A stretch of DNA of 33,781 nucleotides from Spirochaetaceae bacterium (GTDB taxonomy: Bacteria > Spirochaetota > Spirochaetia > PWKH01): positions 1-33,781 of the forward strand of contig PWKH01000087.1 of the NCBI GenBank assembly GCA_003559765.1. Reading direction: 5' to 3'. Under the pieces are notes generated by a model, which did not search any database, was not told where the DNA came from, and saw nothing but the letters and a program-made list of their open reading frames with translations. This document shows, in pieces, positions 16,214-25,506 of this stretch. Position numbers and translations under genes: made by a program. How positions within the stretch are numbered: the stretch's first letter is position 1; the number at the start of each line of letters is the position of its first letter.

Positions 16214-18013
16214 CTACCGCCCCAGGTGCACCATAAGCACCGCAAGATCAGCGTTCCGTACCCCGGAAATCCGTGAAGCCTGGCCTACCGACAGCGGCCT
16301 GATCTGCTTCATCTTTTCCCGGGATTCACTGGACAGCCCCTCAACGCCGTCATAGTCGAAATCCCGGGGAATTCGGATGCGCTCCATCTTCTCAAAACGC
16401 TTCACCTGCATCTCCTGGCGTTTGATATACCCTTCATACTTCACATCCAGCTCCGCCTGCCGCAGATGAGCCGGCTGATACCGCTTCAGCTCCTCGAACT
16501 CCTCCAGGAGGTCCTCCAGGGTGATCAGGGGATTTTTCACATGCTGGGAGAGGGACTTCCCACCCGGAAGTCTGCGCTGTCCCAGAAGCTCCTTAATCTC
16601 ATCTATCTGCTCCATCTTCTGCCGAAACTGCTCCATGGCCTCCCGGTCATGCATCCCTGCCCGGAAGGCTGTCTCCATCAGCCGCTGGTCTGCTGAATCA
16701 TGACGCAGATTCAGCCGGTATTCCGCCCGGGAGGTGAACATGCGGTAGGGTTCATTGGTTCCCTTGGTCACCAGGTCGTCGATGAGCACTCCCGTATAGG
16801 CCTGAGCCCGGGAGAGCACCATGGGCTGCTCCCCCCGGAGCTTAAGAGCCGCGTTGATCCCCGCCATCAGGCCCTGGCATGCCGCCTCCTCATACCCGGA
16901 AGTTCCGTTGGTCTGTCCCGCTGCATAGAGGCCTGATACCAGCTTCGTCTCCAAAGTCGGGTACAGCTGGGTCGGATCAAGATAATCGTACTCGACGGCA
17001 TACCCGGGGCGCATGATCCGGGCATGCTCCAGTCCCGGGATGGTGCGGATGAACTGCTCCTGCACCGCTTCGGGAAGGGAGGATGAGATGCCGTTGAGAT
17101 ACATCTCCTCAGTGCCGATTCCCTCGGGCTCAACAAAGATCTGGTGCCGGTCCCGCTGGGGAAATTTGACTACCTTGTCCTCGATGGAGGGACAGTAGCG
17201 GGGTCCGAGGCCGGTGATCCTGCCGCTGAACAGCGGGGAGGTATGGATGTTTTCCTGGATGACGGCATGGGTGTGTTCGTTAGTATAGGTGATGTAGCAG
17301 GGCACGGAGGGGCGCTCAATACTGCCGGCGGAAAAGGAGAAGGGCAGCATCTGCTCATCCCCGGGCTGCTCCTCCATCCGGGAGAAGTCCAGAGAGCTTT
17401 TCCTCACCCGAGCCGGTGTGCCTGTCTTCATCCGTCCCAGCCGGAACCCGAGAGATCGCAGACAGCTGCCGAGCCCGTAGGCTCCCGGCTCCCCGAGTCT
17501 CCCCTCCGGGGCGGTATGCTCGCCGATGAAGACAGCTCCGTCCATGAAGGTGCCCGTGGTGATTACGACGCATCGTGCGGTAATGCGGTTTCCCCGGCGG
17601 GTCACCACCCCCTCCACCCTCTTTTCCTGCTCATTGATCAGCAGATCGGTTACGGTATCCTGAAACAGATGCAGGTGCTGCTGTGCTTCCACAGTCTCCT
17701 TGGCAAGACGGCTGTAGCTGTATTTATCAGACTGGGCCCGGGGCGCCTGGACCGCCGGACCGCGCCGGCGGTTCAGGATCCGGAACTGGATCATGGTCCG
17801 GTCTATCAGCCGGGCCATGACGCCGCCGAGTGCATCGATCTCCCTGACGATATTCCCCTTCGACAGGCCACCTACGGCGGGGTTGCAGGAAAGACGCCCC
17901 ACTGCATCCAGGCTCTGGGTGATCATCAGGGTAGAGAACTGCAGTTTTGCCAGGGCGCAGGCCGCCTCAATACCGGCATGACCTCCCCCGATTACGATCG
18001 CATCAACATCCAT
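16214..18013 (-). CDS. mnmG: tRNA uridine-5-carboxymethylaminomethyl synthase subunit MnmG
   Basis: This FAD-dependent enzyme (GidA), with MnmE, installs the cmnm5 group on U34 of certain tRNAs. The FAD-binding dinucleotide motif is [15 protein letters not shown]. Other family blocks are [22 protein letters not shown] and [18 protein letters not shown]. The C-terminal helical domain that contacts MnmE includes [26 protein letters not shown]. The length is about 599 aa, slightly under the usual 620-630. I prefer the ATG at 18013, 8 nt after AAGGA; the track's ATG at 18019 lies too close to that site. Confidence 0.95.
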   Translation of the reverse strand: MDVDAIVIGGGHAGIEAACALAKLQFSTLMITQSLDAVGRLSCNPAVGGLSKGNIVREIDALGGVMARLIDRTMIQFRILNRRRGPAVQAPRAQSDKYSYSRLAKETVEAQQHLHLFQDTVTDLLINEQEKRVEGVVTRRGNRITARCVVITTGTFMDGAVFIGEHTAPEGRLGEPGAYGLGSCLRSLGFRLGRMKTGTPARVRKSSLDFSRMEEQPGDEQMLPFSFSAGSIERPSVPCYITYTNEHTHAVIQENIHTSPLFSGRITGLGPRYCPSIEDKVVKFPQRDRHQIFVEPEGIGTEEMYLNGISSSLPEAVQEQFIRTIPGLEHARIMRPGYAVEYDYLDPTQLYPTLETKLVSGLYAAGQTNGTSGYEEAACQGLMAGINAALKLRGEQPMVLSRAQAYTGVLIDDLVTKGTNEPYRMFTSRAEYRLNLRHDSADQRLMETAFRAGMHDREAMEQFRQKMEQIDEIKELLGQRRLPGGKSLSQHVKNPLITLEDLLEEFEELKRYQPAHLRQAELDVKYEGYIKRQEMQVKRFEKMERIRIPRDFDYDGVEGLSSESREKMKQIRPLSVGQASRISGVRNADLAVLMVHLGR

Positions 18014-18028
18014 CGGCATCTTCCTTCA

Positions 18029-19417
18029 TTATTTCCCGACGCAGAATCCCGAGAATATCCGGTCAAGGATATCATCGGGGGTCAGCGCTCCGGTGAGTTC
18101 TCCTAATGCGGCAAGCGCCTCCTGAAGCTCCGAGGCGATTACGTCCATGGGCATGGCTGTCCCGACTGCGCGATGAGCTTCCCGGAGGGCACTGACAGCC
18201 CGGTCAAGCAGCTCCTTCTGCCGGAATGAGTCAATCATTACCTCCTGATCACGGGATGCCTCGCCGGCTGAACCGGGCAGACGGCGAAGAATCTCCGCCT
18301 CCAGACGGGCAAATCCCTCGCCTGAGTGGGCGCTGACCGGCAGGGCTCCCTCAGGCGAAGGGCTCACCTCCGGGCTGTCGCATTTATTCCAGAGGAACAG
18401 GTACCGGGGATCCTGCCGCTTTTGGTGAAACAGATCCTGCTCCTGGTCGTTCAGCCCGGCTACCCCGTCACATACATAGAGCACCAGCTCCGCCCGGTCC
18501 ACCACATCCCGGCTGCGGAGCATGCCCTCCTGCTCAATGTCATCAGCATCATCAATGCCGATATACCTGAATCCTGCCGTATCATACAGACGGACCGGAA
18601 CTCCCTCAAGGGCAATCCAGGACTCGATGTAGTCCCGGGTAGTTCCATGGACATCTGAAACGATTGAGCGGTCCTGCTTGAGAAAAAGATTGAACAGGGA
18701 GGATTTCCCCGCATTGGTCTTTCCTGCCAGGGCGATAGTGACCCCTTCATGGTACAGCCGGCCCGCCTGATAGGTGTCTGCAAGCTGCTGAAGCCGCCCA
18801 GCGGCAGCCTCTATTGTCTCTGCCGGCACAGGAATCTCCTCTTCTATCTCGTCTTCTGCATAATCAAGCTGGAGCTCCAGTATGCTCAGCACGTCCGCCA
18901 GCTCCTGCTTCTGCTCGTCTATCCGCTGATGCAGAGTTCCGGAGAGCCGCTGAAAAGCAAAGCTGTGAGCCTTTCCAGACTTCGAACCGACTATTTCCTG
19001 GACCGCCTCCGCTCTGGTGAGATCCATCTTGCCGTTAATAAACGCCCGAAAGGTAAACTCTCCCGGCTGGGCATCCCGGAACCCGACTGCCCGCAGCGCC
19101 TCGAGAATCCGCTGGATCCCCGGAAGGCTTCCGTGACAGAATATCTCAACACTCTCCTCGCCGGTATATCCTCCGGGAGCCCGATACACTCCGAGCACCA
19201 CATCATCGATTGCTTCACGGCTTTCGGGATCTGAAAACACCCCGTGGTGCAGAGTCCCGTGGGCAGCCTGTCTCAGCCGGCGGGGTCGGGAGAAGCACCG
19301 GGCAACCAGGTCAACCGCTCCGGTTCCGGAGGTGCGCACCACCGCCAGGGCGCTTGACGCAAAGGGAGTAGCTAATGCCGCAATAGGCTCTTCTGTCTGG
19401 TAAGATCGGTCATTCAT
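18029..19417 (-). CDS. mnmE: tRNA modification GTPase MnmE
   Basis: A 462-aa partner of MnmG. The N-terminal tetrahydrofolate-binding domain includes PIAALATPF and the GEFTFRAFINGKMDLTRAEAV block. The inserted GTPase domain has G1 GKTNAGKSSLFN, G2/G3 VHGTTRD and YDTAGF, and G4 NKCD. The protein ends FCVGK, the family's C-terminal catalytic-cysteine motif (C[IVL]GK). There is no Shine-Dalgarno sequence. TATACT lies 8 nt before the ATG and TTGATA 17 bp further upstream, so a leaderless or nearly leaderless message is predicted even though PP2C lies just upstream on the same strand. Confidence 0.95.
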   Translation of the reverse strand: MNDRSYQTEEPIAALATPFASSALAVVRTSGTGAVDLVARCFSRPRRLRQAAHGTLHHGVFSDPESREAIDDVVLGVYRAPGGYTGEESVEIFCHGSLPGIQRILEALRAVGFRDAQPGEFTFRAFINGKMDLTRAEAVQEIVGSKSGKAHSFAFQRLSGTLHQRIDEQKQELADVLSILELQLDYAEDEIEEEIPVPAETIEAAAGRLQQLADTYQAGRLYHEGVTIALAGKTNAGKSSLFNLFLKQDRSIVSDVHGTTRDYIESWIALEGVPVRLYDTAGFRYIGIDDADDIEQEGMLRSRDVVDRAELVLYVCDGVAGLNDQEQDLFHQKRQDPRYLFLWNKCDSPEVSPSPEGALPVSAHSGEGFARLEAEILRRLPGSAGEASRDQEVMIDSFRQKELLDRAVSALREAHRAVGTAMPMDVIASELQEALAALGELTGALTPDDILDRIFSGFCVGK

Positions 19418-19425
19418 GGGACTTG

Positions 19426-19454
19426 AGTATAATCAACCGCAGGGGATGTATCAA
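19426..19454 (-). promoter_or_regulatory. Leaderless-type promoter of mnmE
   Basis: On the minus strand TTGATA (19454-19449), a 17-bp spacer and TATACT (19431-19426) end 8 nt before the mnmE ATG. The promoter lies entirely in the 50-bp gap after the PP2C gene. Confidence 0.6.
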
Positions 19455-19467
19455 CTCCGGATGCCGC

Positions 19468-20205
19468 TTATATTCTGATCAGCAGAATGGTGATGTTGTC
19501 CTTTCCGCTGATTCGGTTTCCCTCCCGGACCAGGTCGCTGCAGACAGTCTCAAGAGAGCTGCCGGAGGCGATAATCCGCTGGATATCTGCTTCAGGGATG
19601 ACATCGGTGAGACCGTCGCTGCACAGTATGATCACGTCCCCCTCCTGAAGATCCCGGCGGTACAGCCCGATATCCTGATCGCTGAGTTCAGGCTTCATCC
19701 CGACGGCCATACTGATCAGGTGATTCATGGGATGGTTGAACATCTGGTCCTTGGAGATGCTGCCCTGCCGGTAGAGCTCCCATACATAGGACTGGTCCTC
19801 GGTGATCTGGGTGAGCTCCCCTCCGCGCTGTATATACCCCCGGCTGTCGCCGACTGAGGAGAACCATGCCCGGATTCCGTCGGTCCATACCGTCGTCAAG
19901 GTGGTTCCCATTCCCGAGTATTCATCCACAGAGGCCGAAAGCCGCCATATCCGCTGGTTTGCCTGCTGCACAGCCCGGACCATGCACTGACGGATATCAT
20001 CACCGGCATCCCGGCGGAGCTCCATGAAGGCCTTCCGCATCGTCTCAGCCGCCTCTTCGCTGGCCACTTCACCGGCAAGGCAGCCTCCGAGTCCGTCGCA
20101 GACAATGCCGAGCAGCCCCGCTTCTTCGCTGCTGCTGTCAAGAAGCACATAATCCTCGTTGAGATCCCGAATCTTCCCGATATCCGTCACGTACTTCCAT
20201 TCCAT
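19468..20205 (-). CDS. PP2C-family serine/threonine phosphatase
   Basis: About 245 aa; a metal-dependent phosphoprotein phosphatase of the bacterial PrpC/Stp group. Metal-binding and catalytic motifs are in order: TDIGKIRDLNEDYV, LGIVCDGLGG, GMGTTLTTVW, SVGDSRGYI, LCSDGLTDVI and GKDNITILLI. Partners elsewhere are Hanks-type kinases, but none is in this window, so the targets are unknown. The ATG at 20205, 8 nt after AAGG, is preferred over the track's GTG at 20214. A clear promoter lies upstream at 20241-20269, divergent from the inositol monophosphatase promoter. Confidence 0.9.
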   Translation of the reverse strand: MEWKYVTDIGKIRDLNEDYVLLDSSSEEAGLLGIVCDGLGGCLAGEVASEEAAETMRKAFMELRRDAGDDIRQCMVRAVQQANQRIWRLSASVDEYSGMGTTLTTVWTDGIRAWFSSVGDSRGYIQRGGELTQITEDQSYVWELYRQGSISKDQMFNHPMNHLISMAVGMKPELSDQDIGLYRRDLQEGDVIILCSDGLTDVIPEADIQRIIASGSSLETVCSDLVREGNRISGKDNITILLIRI

Positions 20206-20240
20206 AGGCACCACCTTTTTTTTCGCGACTCTCTCCTTCC

Positions 20241-20269
20241 ATTATATACGTCATCCCCGCACCTCTCAA
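20241..20269 (-). promoter_or_regulatory. Promoter of the PP2C gene
   Basis: On the minus strand TTGAGA (20269-20264), a 17-bp spacer and a perfect TATAAT (20246-20241) give a near-consensus promoter with a leader of roughly 30 nt containing AAGG before the ATG at 20205. Confidence 0.7.
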
Positions 20270-20284
20270 CACCGGAGAGGCAAA

Positions 20285-20314
20285 TTGACCCCCACCGAGA
20301 TATTCTGCTACAAT
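20285..20314 (+). promoter_or_regulatory. Promoter of the inositol monophosphatase gene
   Basis: TTGACC (20285-20290), an 18-bp spacer and TACAAT (20309-20314). The predicted leader of about 24 nt carries AAGGA 9 nt before the ATG at 20345. Confidence 0.6.
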
Positions 20315-20344
20315 CACCCATCCCCTGAAAAAGGACTGATATTA

Positions 20345-21145
20345 ATGAATCGAAGGATAACCGAAAAGGTGCTTGCAATTCTCCGGGAGGTCGGGGAGTA
20401 TCAGCTGTCTTATTTCCGCTCCATCCCCCTGGGGTCGGGAGACTCTAAGCTCGGCAGTGAAATGGTGAGCGAAATAGATATTGAAAGTGAGCGCAGACTT
20501 CATGCAGCCCTGACTGACCTTATTCCTGAAAGCACCTTCTACGGAGAAGAAACGGTGCAGCAGCAGGGGGGCGCATACAACTGGGTTGTCGATCCCCTGG
20601 ACGGCACGGCCAACTATCTCAGCGGGTATGACGCCTGGAGCATATCAGTCGCCTTAGTATCACCTGAGTGCATCGAGGCTGGCTTTGTCTACAAGCCCTT
20701 CACGGGGGAATATTTTCATGCCCGCAGCGGGTTGGGCGCCTGGTACATGGACCATCCGCTGCCGAAGCACAGCTCCCTCACCCTGGCTGAAAGCCTTCTG
20801 GGCACCGGCTTCCCCTACCGTTCAGCCTATTCCTCCCGGGCCATGTTTGACTCCCTGGAGGAGCTGCTGTTTTCCTGCAGAGGCATTCGGCGAAGCGGTT
20901 CTGCGGCCCTGGATCTCTGCTTTCTTGCCGCCGGGTTTCTCCAGGGATTCTGGGAAATTGATCTGCAGCCCTATGACTCCGCCGCAGGAATTCTGATGCT
21001 TGAGGAGACCGGATGCAGGTGGAGCGACTTCTTCGGGGACACCTACGAACTGTTTTCGACAAACTCCCTGGTGGCGGGTCTCCCCGGGGTATATGAGGAG
21101 CTCCAGCCGGTCATCGGGAAGCATTACCGGAAGATTGAGGCTTAA
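20345..21145 (+). CDS. Inositol monophosphatase family protein
   Basis: About 266 aa; a magnesium-dependent sugar-phosphate phosphatase. The metal-binding motifs are YGEETV, WVVDPLDGTANY and the C-terminal WEIDLQPYDSAAG. Family members dephosphorylate inositol phosphate, fructose-1,6-bisphosphate or 3'-phosphoadenosine phosphate; sequence alone does not choose between them. The ORF track starts 62 codons earlier at 20159, but that extension runs through the promoters and lacks family similarity. The ATG at 20345 has AAGGA 9 nt upstream. The gene is followed after 31 nt by nfo. Confidence 0.88.
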   Translation: MNRRITEKVLAILREVGEYQLSYFRSIPLGSGDSKLGSEMVSEIDIESERRLHAALTDLIPESTFYGEETVQQQGGAYNWVVDPLDGTANYLSGYDAWSISVALVSPECIEAGFVYKPFTGEYFHARSGLGAWYMDHPLPKHSSLTLAESLLGTGFPYRSAYSSRAMFDSLEELLFSCRGIRRSGSAALDLCFLAAGFLQGFWEIDLQPYDSAAGILMLEETGCRWSDFFGDTYELFSTNSLVAGLPGVYEELQPVIGKHYRKIEA

Positions 21146-21170
21146 CGATTTCTCTGATCCGTAGTATAGT
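21142..21170 (+). promoter_or_regulatory. Leaderless-type promoter of nfo
   Basis: TTAACG (21142-21147), a 17-bp spacer and TATAGT (21165-21170) end 6 nt before the nfo ATG. No Shine-Dalgarno sequence is present. The -35 overlaps the stop codon of the preceding gene. Confidence 0.5.
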
Positions 21171-21176
21171 ATTCCC

Positions 21177-22025
21177 ATGAAATATATTGGAGCCCACGTA
21201 AGTGCGGCAGGGGGCGTCAGCAATGCCCCGGTGCGCGCAGCAGAGATCGGAGCGACAGCCTTTGCCTTGTTCACAAAGAACCAGCGCCAATGGAAGTCGA
21301 AACCGCTGTCGGAATCGGAAATCAGGGAATTCAAAGCACAGATGCAGAAGCACGGTTTCACCCCGAAGCAGGTGCTTCCCCACGACAGCTACCTGATAAA
21401 CCTCGGCAATGTAAAGGACGAGCAGACTCGAAACAAGCACCTTTCAAGCTTTGTTGACGAGATGCAGCGGGTCGAACAGCTGGGACTTGACCGGCTGAAC
21501 TTCCATCCCGGCTCCCACCTCAATGAACTCACGACGGATGCGGCCATGCAGAAGATTGCCGAAGGGATTGGTCTGGGCATCCGGGAGAGCTCGGGGGTGT
21601 ATGCGGTCATTGAAATTACCGCCGGTCAGGGAACAAACCTGGGATTCTCCTTTGAGCAGCTGGCTCAGCTGATAGATCTGATACCGCAGCAGGACCGCAT
21701 AGGGGTGTGCCTTGATACCTGTCATATGTTTGCCGGGGGCTACGACCTCAGACAGCAGGAGGCCTATGACGCGGTGATGGCCCAGTTCCAAAAACTCATC
21801 GGATTCGAACTGCTTATGGGGATGCATTTGAATGATGCAAAAAGCTCTCTGGGAAGCAGGGTTGACCGCCATGCGAGTCTCGGCAGAGGTGAACTCGGCA
21901 TTGAGCCCTTCTCATATATCATGCAGGATGAACGGATGGATGAAATCCCCTTTATCCTTGAAACGGTTGAGCCTGAACTGTGGCCTGAAGAAATCAGAAC
22001 GCTCAAGGAGTTTGCCCATGGCTGA
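21177..22025 (+). CDS. nfo: Endonuclease IV (AP endonuclease)
   Basis: A 282-aa zinc enzyme of base-excision repair that cuts DNA 5' to abasic sites. The trinuclear metal ligands are all visible: GAHVSAAGG, HPGSH, EITAGQGTNLG, CLDTCHMFAGGYD, HLNDAKSSLGSRVDRHASLGRGELG and ILETVEP. The length matches the E. coli enzyme. The start has no ribosome binding site but a well-placed -10, so it is probably translated from a leaderless message. Its last codons overlap the start of the phosphodiesterase gene by 8 bp. Confidence 0.95.
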   Translation: MKYIGAHVSAAGGVSNAPVRAAEIGATAFALFTKNQRQWKSKPLSESEIREFKAQMQKHGFTPKQVLPHDSYLINLGNVKDEQTRNKHLSSFVDEMQRVEQLGLDRLNFHPGSHLNELTTDAAMQKIAEGIGLGIRESSGVYAVIEITAGQGTNLGFSFEQLAQLIDLIPQQDRIGVCLDTCHMFAGGYDLRQQEAYDAVMAQFQKLIGFELLMGMHLNDAKSSLGSRVDRHASLGRGELGIEPFSYIMQDERMDEIPFILETVEPELWPEEIRTLKEFAHG

Positions 22026-22794
22026 TAGGATATTTCCCGAGCTGGCAAAACCTGCAGTGCTGGGACATCGGGGGTTTTCCAGCATCGCCCCGGAAAACAC
22101 CATGAGCGCCTTTGAAGCCTGCCGCCGGGAGAGCATACCGGGGATAGAGCTCGACGTGCATCGGTGCGCCTCCGGCGAAGTGGTGGTTATCCATGACCAC
22201 CAGCTCAAGCGGACTACCGGAGCAGAAGGCACGGTGGAGGAGAGCTCCTTCGCAAAGCTGCGCAGTCTGGATGCAGGCTCCTTTTTTTCCCCGGAGTTCG
22301 CCGGAGAACGGATCCCGCTGCTCCAGGAGGTGTTTGAAACCTTCGGATCATCCATGTACTTCGACGTGGAGCTGAAATACCAGGGGCGCGACGACATCGG
22401 CCTCGGCAAGCGGGTATCTGAACTCATCAGTTCCTACGGCCTTGCATCACAGGTATTGGTCTCCTCCTTCAATCCCTTTCAGATCCGCCATTTTGAAAAG
22501 CATGCCCGGGGAGCGGTTCCTACTGCGGTTATATTTGCCGTCGACCCGGAGGTGCCCAAACGCCTGCAGCGCGGGCAGGGACGGCTGTTCACCCATGCCT
22601 CGGTGCTGAAGCCGAAATACTCCCAGGTCACCGAAGCCTGGTTTGCCCGATATCATGACAGAAAATCCTACGGCGTATTTACCTGGACGGTAGATGATCC
22701 GGAGGAGATCCGCCGGCTGGCCCGCCTCGGAGTGGAGGGCATTATTTCAAACGATCCGAAACAGACCATGGAGGTGCTTGCTACAGCGTATTGA
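22018..22794 (+). CDS. Glycerophosphodiester phosphodiesterase
   Basis: About 258 aa; hydrolyses glycerophosphodiesters to glycerol-3-phosphate and an alcohol. GHRGFSSIAPENTMSAF, GIELDVHRC and VVVIHDHQLKRTT carry the catalytic histidines and the calcium/magnesium ligands, and the C-terminal VFTWTVDDPEEIRRL...GIISNDP closes the TIM barrel. No signal peptide is seen, so it should be cytoplasmic (UgpQ-like). The ORF track begins at 21832 inside nfo. The real ATG is 22018, 7 nt after AAGGAG, overlapping the nfo stop by 8 bp. The stop overlaps the convergent gene at 22781 by 14 bp. Confidence 0.92.
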   Translation: MADRIFPELAKPAVLGHRGFSSIAPENTMSAFEACRRESIPGIELDVHRCASGEVVVIHDHQLKRTTGAEGTVEESSFAKLRSLDAGSFFSPEFAGERIPLLQEVFETFGSSMYFDVELKYQGRDDIGLGKRVSELISSYGLASQVLVSSFNPFQIRHFEKHARGAVPTAVIFAVDPEVPKRLQRGQGRLFTHASVLKPKYSQVTEAWFARYHDRKSYGVFTWTVDDPEEIRRLARLGVEGIISNDPKQTMEVLATAY

Positions 22795-24184
22795 GCAGCA
22801 CCGAAGCGGCAATTTCTCCGAACCGCCGAAGCGCTGCTGTTTTTGCCTCATGATCGGATGCGCCGGTACCGTTGGCCACCACCGTGTCGGTTGACGCGAG
22901 CACCCTGCGGGTCCGGGTCTCCACAATCTGCACTTCCCCCCGGGCGGTTGCTACAAAGCGGTCCCGTGAATGCACCACTGATACGATTTCAACTTCCCCG
23001 ACCACCGCGTGCACCCCCTGACCTGCCTGCTGAAGGATGGACTGGATAACCTGGACCTGCGGTCCCGGGGAAACAGTCATGGGAACTGCATTCACCGTAT
23101 TTTCCCGGAATACTTCCACCAGCGCTTCCGTGGCGGCCGCATCATGCCGAAGGTCTCCTGCCCGATCATATTCCAGGATGGATGCAGCCACGGCTCCCCG
23201 CAGCACCTCGGGAAGCACGGTAAAGGAGAAGTACGTCTGCCGCTCACCTCCCAGCCGGTACAGTCCGCTCACCAGGGTGTTCAGCTCCTGGCTGCCCCGC
23301 AGGACTTCACTGGGCCCGTCGAACCGGGAAGTATCCAGGTGCACAGTCACCCGCCCGCTTCCCCGAAATCCCGGATGGGTGATCTGCACAGATGCAAATC
23401 CCCTGACGTCTGTTGCTGCCTGCTGTTCCAGCTGTATGCGGCGTCCGAGGCTGTCATAGACCGGATAGGCAAAGATGAGTTCAGCATTTGCAATTCCGCT
23501 GCTGAAAGCCCGCCCGTCGCGGACCAGCCGGACGGAAAAAACTGTATCCCCGTCACTTCTCCGCTGGGGCTCCATCCTCACCCGCTCCAGAATACCGATT
23601 GCCTGGTTCAAATACTCCTGGGAAAGCTCCAGATGCTCAGGCAGTTCAGAGGCATAGGCAGCCCGGGCAGCCTCCAGATATGCATGTACCGCCTCGGTGT
23701 CCTGATTCCTCGCATAATTCCGCCGTGCCGCATCCCGGTAAGACAGATGTTCCTGTCCCTCCCGGGCCAGCCGGTCCTGCTGAATACGTCGGAAGTTATT
23801 GATGGTTCTCCGATTCGCCTCGGCCAGCAGATATACCGTGGTTTTGCCGTCTTCACTGCGCTCAAATTCATCAGCAACAAAGAGGCTCAAATCGGCAATT
23901 TCTCCGTTGTCGACCAGTTCCCTCCGGTATCTGTCCTCAAGACGGTATCCGATATATGCCGAGAGCTGATTCATCAGATCATTCAGGGCCCGGTCTCTGG
24001 CAAGCTCCGTCTGATCTTCCTGTGCGCTTCCTTCGGCGACAAAGGAGATCGTCGTCAAGGTAGCCGAAGGGGTGCTGATGGTCCACCGGGGAACCCCTTG
24101 AATCAGACTGGTTATGGTGGCACACCCTGTGAGCGCCAGCACCAGCAGAGCTGCGGCAATAACGGAGCATATCGGCTTCTTCAT
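22781..24184 (-). CDS. LPP20-like exported lipoprotein
   Basis: A 467-aa protein. A signal peptide (residues 1-21) ends in the lipobox LALTGC, so it is predicted to be lipid-anchored in the envelope. After about residue 45, FVAEGSAQEDQTELARDRALNDLMNQLSAYIGY matches the LPP20-type pattern of a residue-rich strand followed by a regularly spaced alanine helix. The middle has a tetratricopeptide-like helical patch (EGQEHLSYRDAARRNYARNQ) and an Ig-like stretch; the end returns to a similar fold (DHEAKTAALRRFGEIAASVLL). The ATG overlaps the preceding TGA (ATGA), so translation is coupled to the 439-aa lipoprotein. The function is unknown; an envelope complex with its neighbour is inference. Confidence 0.75.
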   Translation of the reverse strand: MKKPICSVIAAALLVLALTGCATITSLIQGVPRWTISTPSATLTTISFVAEGSAQEDQTELARDRALNDLMNQLSAYIGYRLEDRYRRELVDNGEIADLSLFVADEFERSEDGKTTVYLLAEANRRTINNFRRIQQDRLAREGQEHLSYRDAARRNYARNQDTEAVHAYLEAARAAYASELPEHLELSQEYLNQAIGILERVRMEPQRRSDGDTVFSVRLVRDGRAFSSGIANAELIFAYPVYDSLGRRIQLEQQAATDVRGFASVQITHPGFRGSGRVTVHLDTSRFDGPSEVLRGSQELNTLVSGLYRLGGERQTYFSFTVLPEVLRGAVAASILEYDRAGDLRHDAAATEALVEVFRENTVNAVPMTVSPGPQVQVIQSILQQAGQGVHAVVGEVEIVSVVHSRDRFVATARGEVQIVETRTRRVLASTDTVVANGTGASDHEAKTAALRRFGEIAASVLLNTL

Positions 24185-25500
24185 TCCTGCCGCCCTGCAT
24201 CAAAAATGAGGGAATTCTCCTGCTGATTTACCAGGTGCATATGAGCGGCCCCCGGAACCATTGCAGCCGCCCGGCGGATGCGCTTTTCAAGCTCCTCCGG
24301 AGATCCGTCAAAGACCAGCACAAAACGGATTTCATCCAGGGAGAAGGAGGTTCTGCGCAGCGACGCAGCCTGCTGCTCCAGCCGGCTGATAAACTCATCC
24401 ATACCCGGATCGGCCGCCGCACCGATGAATACAAGCTCATACTGCTCGCCGCGGTGCACCTGATCCGTGATCCTCCCGCTGATCTGCACAAGAAGATTTT
24501 CCATGACTTCCTCCGTTCCTGTGCGCAGCGCCCGCATCCCGGCTCCGTACAGGGATGCCGTGCTGGAAACCGCTTTGGTCTGATGAACTGCACCGCCGAT
24601 TTCTTGTCCGGTTGAGGCATCATAACAGGTCACGGTAATGAACGCCCTCCCCAGATACCGGGATGAGCCGGTCTGCTCAACGGAGGTTTCAGCAGAAATC
24701 TCGATATGATAGTCATAGGGAAGCGGGGATGCATCCAGCCGCAAATGAGCAGGAACCCCCGGGACATCCATGACGGCTGCTTGCTGCTGCATCTGATCAT
24801 ATTCAGCTGCAGGAAACCCGTATCGGACGAGCACGCCCCTGGCGGCGGCAGTTGCAGTATCGGCAAAGGCTGCATCGGTGATGCCGGCGGCGGAACAGGA
24901 GACCAGAAATACGGGACGGCTGACATCCTGCCACAGCATTTCGGGGCGGAACAGCACCTCCGAAAGGGGCCGCTCCCCGTCAATTTCCGGGAACGGCTCG
25001 TCGGGCAGGCGGAGTCCGAACACCTGATCTCTGATCATTCCTGCCTCAATACCGGAGCTGACAATCCGGTCGGACAGTGCTCTCAGGTTAATCCGCACTC
25101 CTGCGATCAGCTGATACTTCCCCTCAGCACGGTCCCAGGCAACAGTCTCCAGGGTCCCCGGTATGCAGTAGGGCTCCAGGTTCCTGATTCCGGCGATAAT
25201 CCGCTGCACCTGATCGCCGTAGAGCAGGGCGGATTCCTCAAGCATCACCACTGCCGATCGAAACAGGGCATCCTGCTTGGCAGCAGCTTCTGCTTCCTGC
25301 CGGCTTGCCCCTTCCCCGTAGCCGAAGAACATCGGAGCAGTTACTCCGGCTCGCTCCAGCAGCCTTGGGTCGGTCCGGGGCGCTTCTTCCCGGTATCGAT
25401 CCCCGCCGTAATAGGAGGCGCAGCCGACTGTCGGCAGCATCAGCAGTATGATGATGATCCGCTGCAGGACGGACCCTGATGAATGGAATCTCCTGTACAT
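24181..25500 (-). CDS. LPP20-like exported lipoprotein
   Basis: A 439-aa protein. The N-terminus is unusually long and charged (MYRRFHSSGSVLQR) before the hydrophobic core and the lipobox MLPTVGC. MFFGYGEGASRQEAEAAAKQDALFRSAVVML is the classical LPP20 motif: GxGxSxxxAxxxAxxxA. The middle contains a possible second copy of that fold. No catalytic motif is evident. There is no Shine-Dalgarno sequence; TACAAT lies 6 nt before the ATG, with TTGCCC 17 bp further upstream, so it probably heads its own leaderless two-gene transcript with the 467-aa lipoprotein. The function is unknown. Confidence 0.78.
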   Translation of the reverse strand: MYRRFHSSGSVLQRIIIILLMLPTVGCASYYGGDRYREEAPRTDPRLLERAGVTAPMFFGYGEGASRQEAEAAAKQDALFRSAVVMLEESALLYGDQVQRIIAGIRNLEPYCIPGTLETVAWDRAEGKYQLIAGVRINLRALSDRIVSSGIEAGMIRDQVFGLRLPDEPFPEIDGERPLSEVLFRPEMLWQDVSRPVFLVSCSAAGITDAAFADTATAAARGVLVRYGFPAAEYDQMQQQAAVMDVPGVPAHLRLDASPLPYDYHIEISAETSVEQTGSSRYLGRAFITVTCYDASTGQEIGGAVHQTKAVSSTASLYGAGMRALRTGTEEVMENLLVQISGRITDQVHRGEQYELVFIGAAADPGMDEFISRLEQQAASLRRTSFSLDEIRFVLVFDGSPEELEKRIRRAAAMVPGAAHMHLVNQQENSLIFDAGRQE

Positions 25501-25506
25501 ACTGCT

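Noticed and set aside
17144-18106. A 320-aa plus-strand ORF
   Set aside because: Antisense to mnmG and crosses into mnmE; a shadow frame.
20262-20280. CCTCTC / GAGAGG hairpin between the PP2C and inositol monophosphatase genes
   Set aside because: Only 6 bp with a GC loop and no T-tract. It overlaps the PP2C -35 region and could be an operator, but there is no second copy to support that.
23009-24226. A 405-aa plus-strand ORF
   Set aside because: Antisense to the 467-aa lipoprotein, which has a lipobox and a coupled start. The ORF product has no domain or secretion signal.
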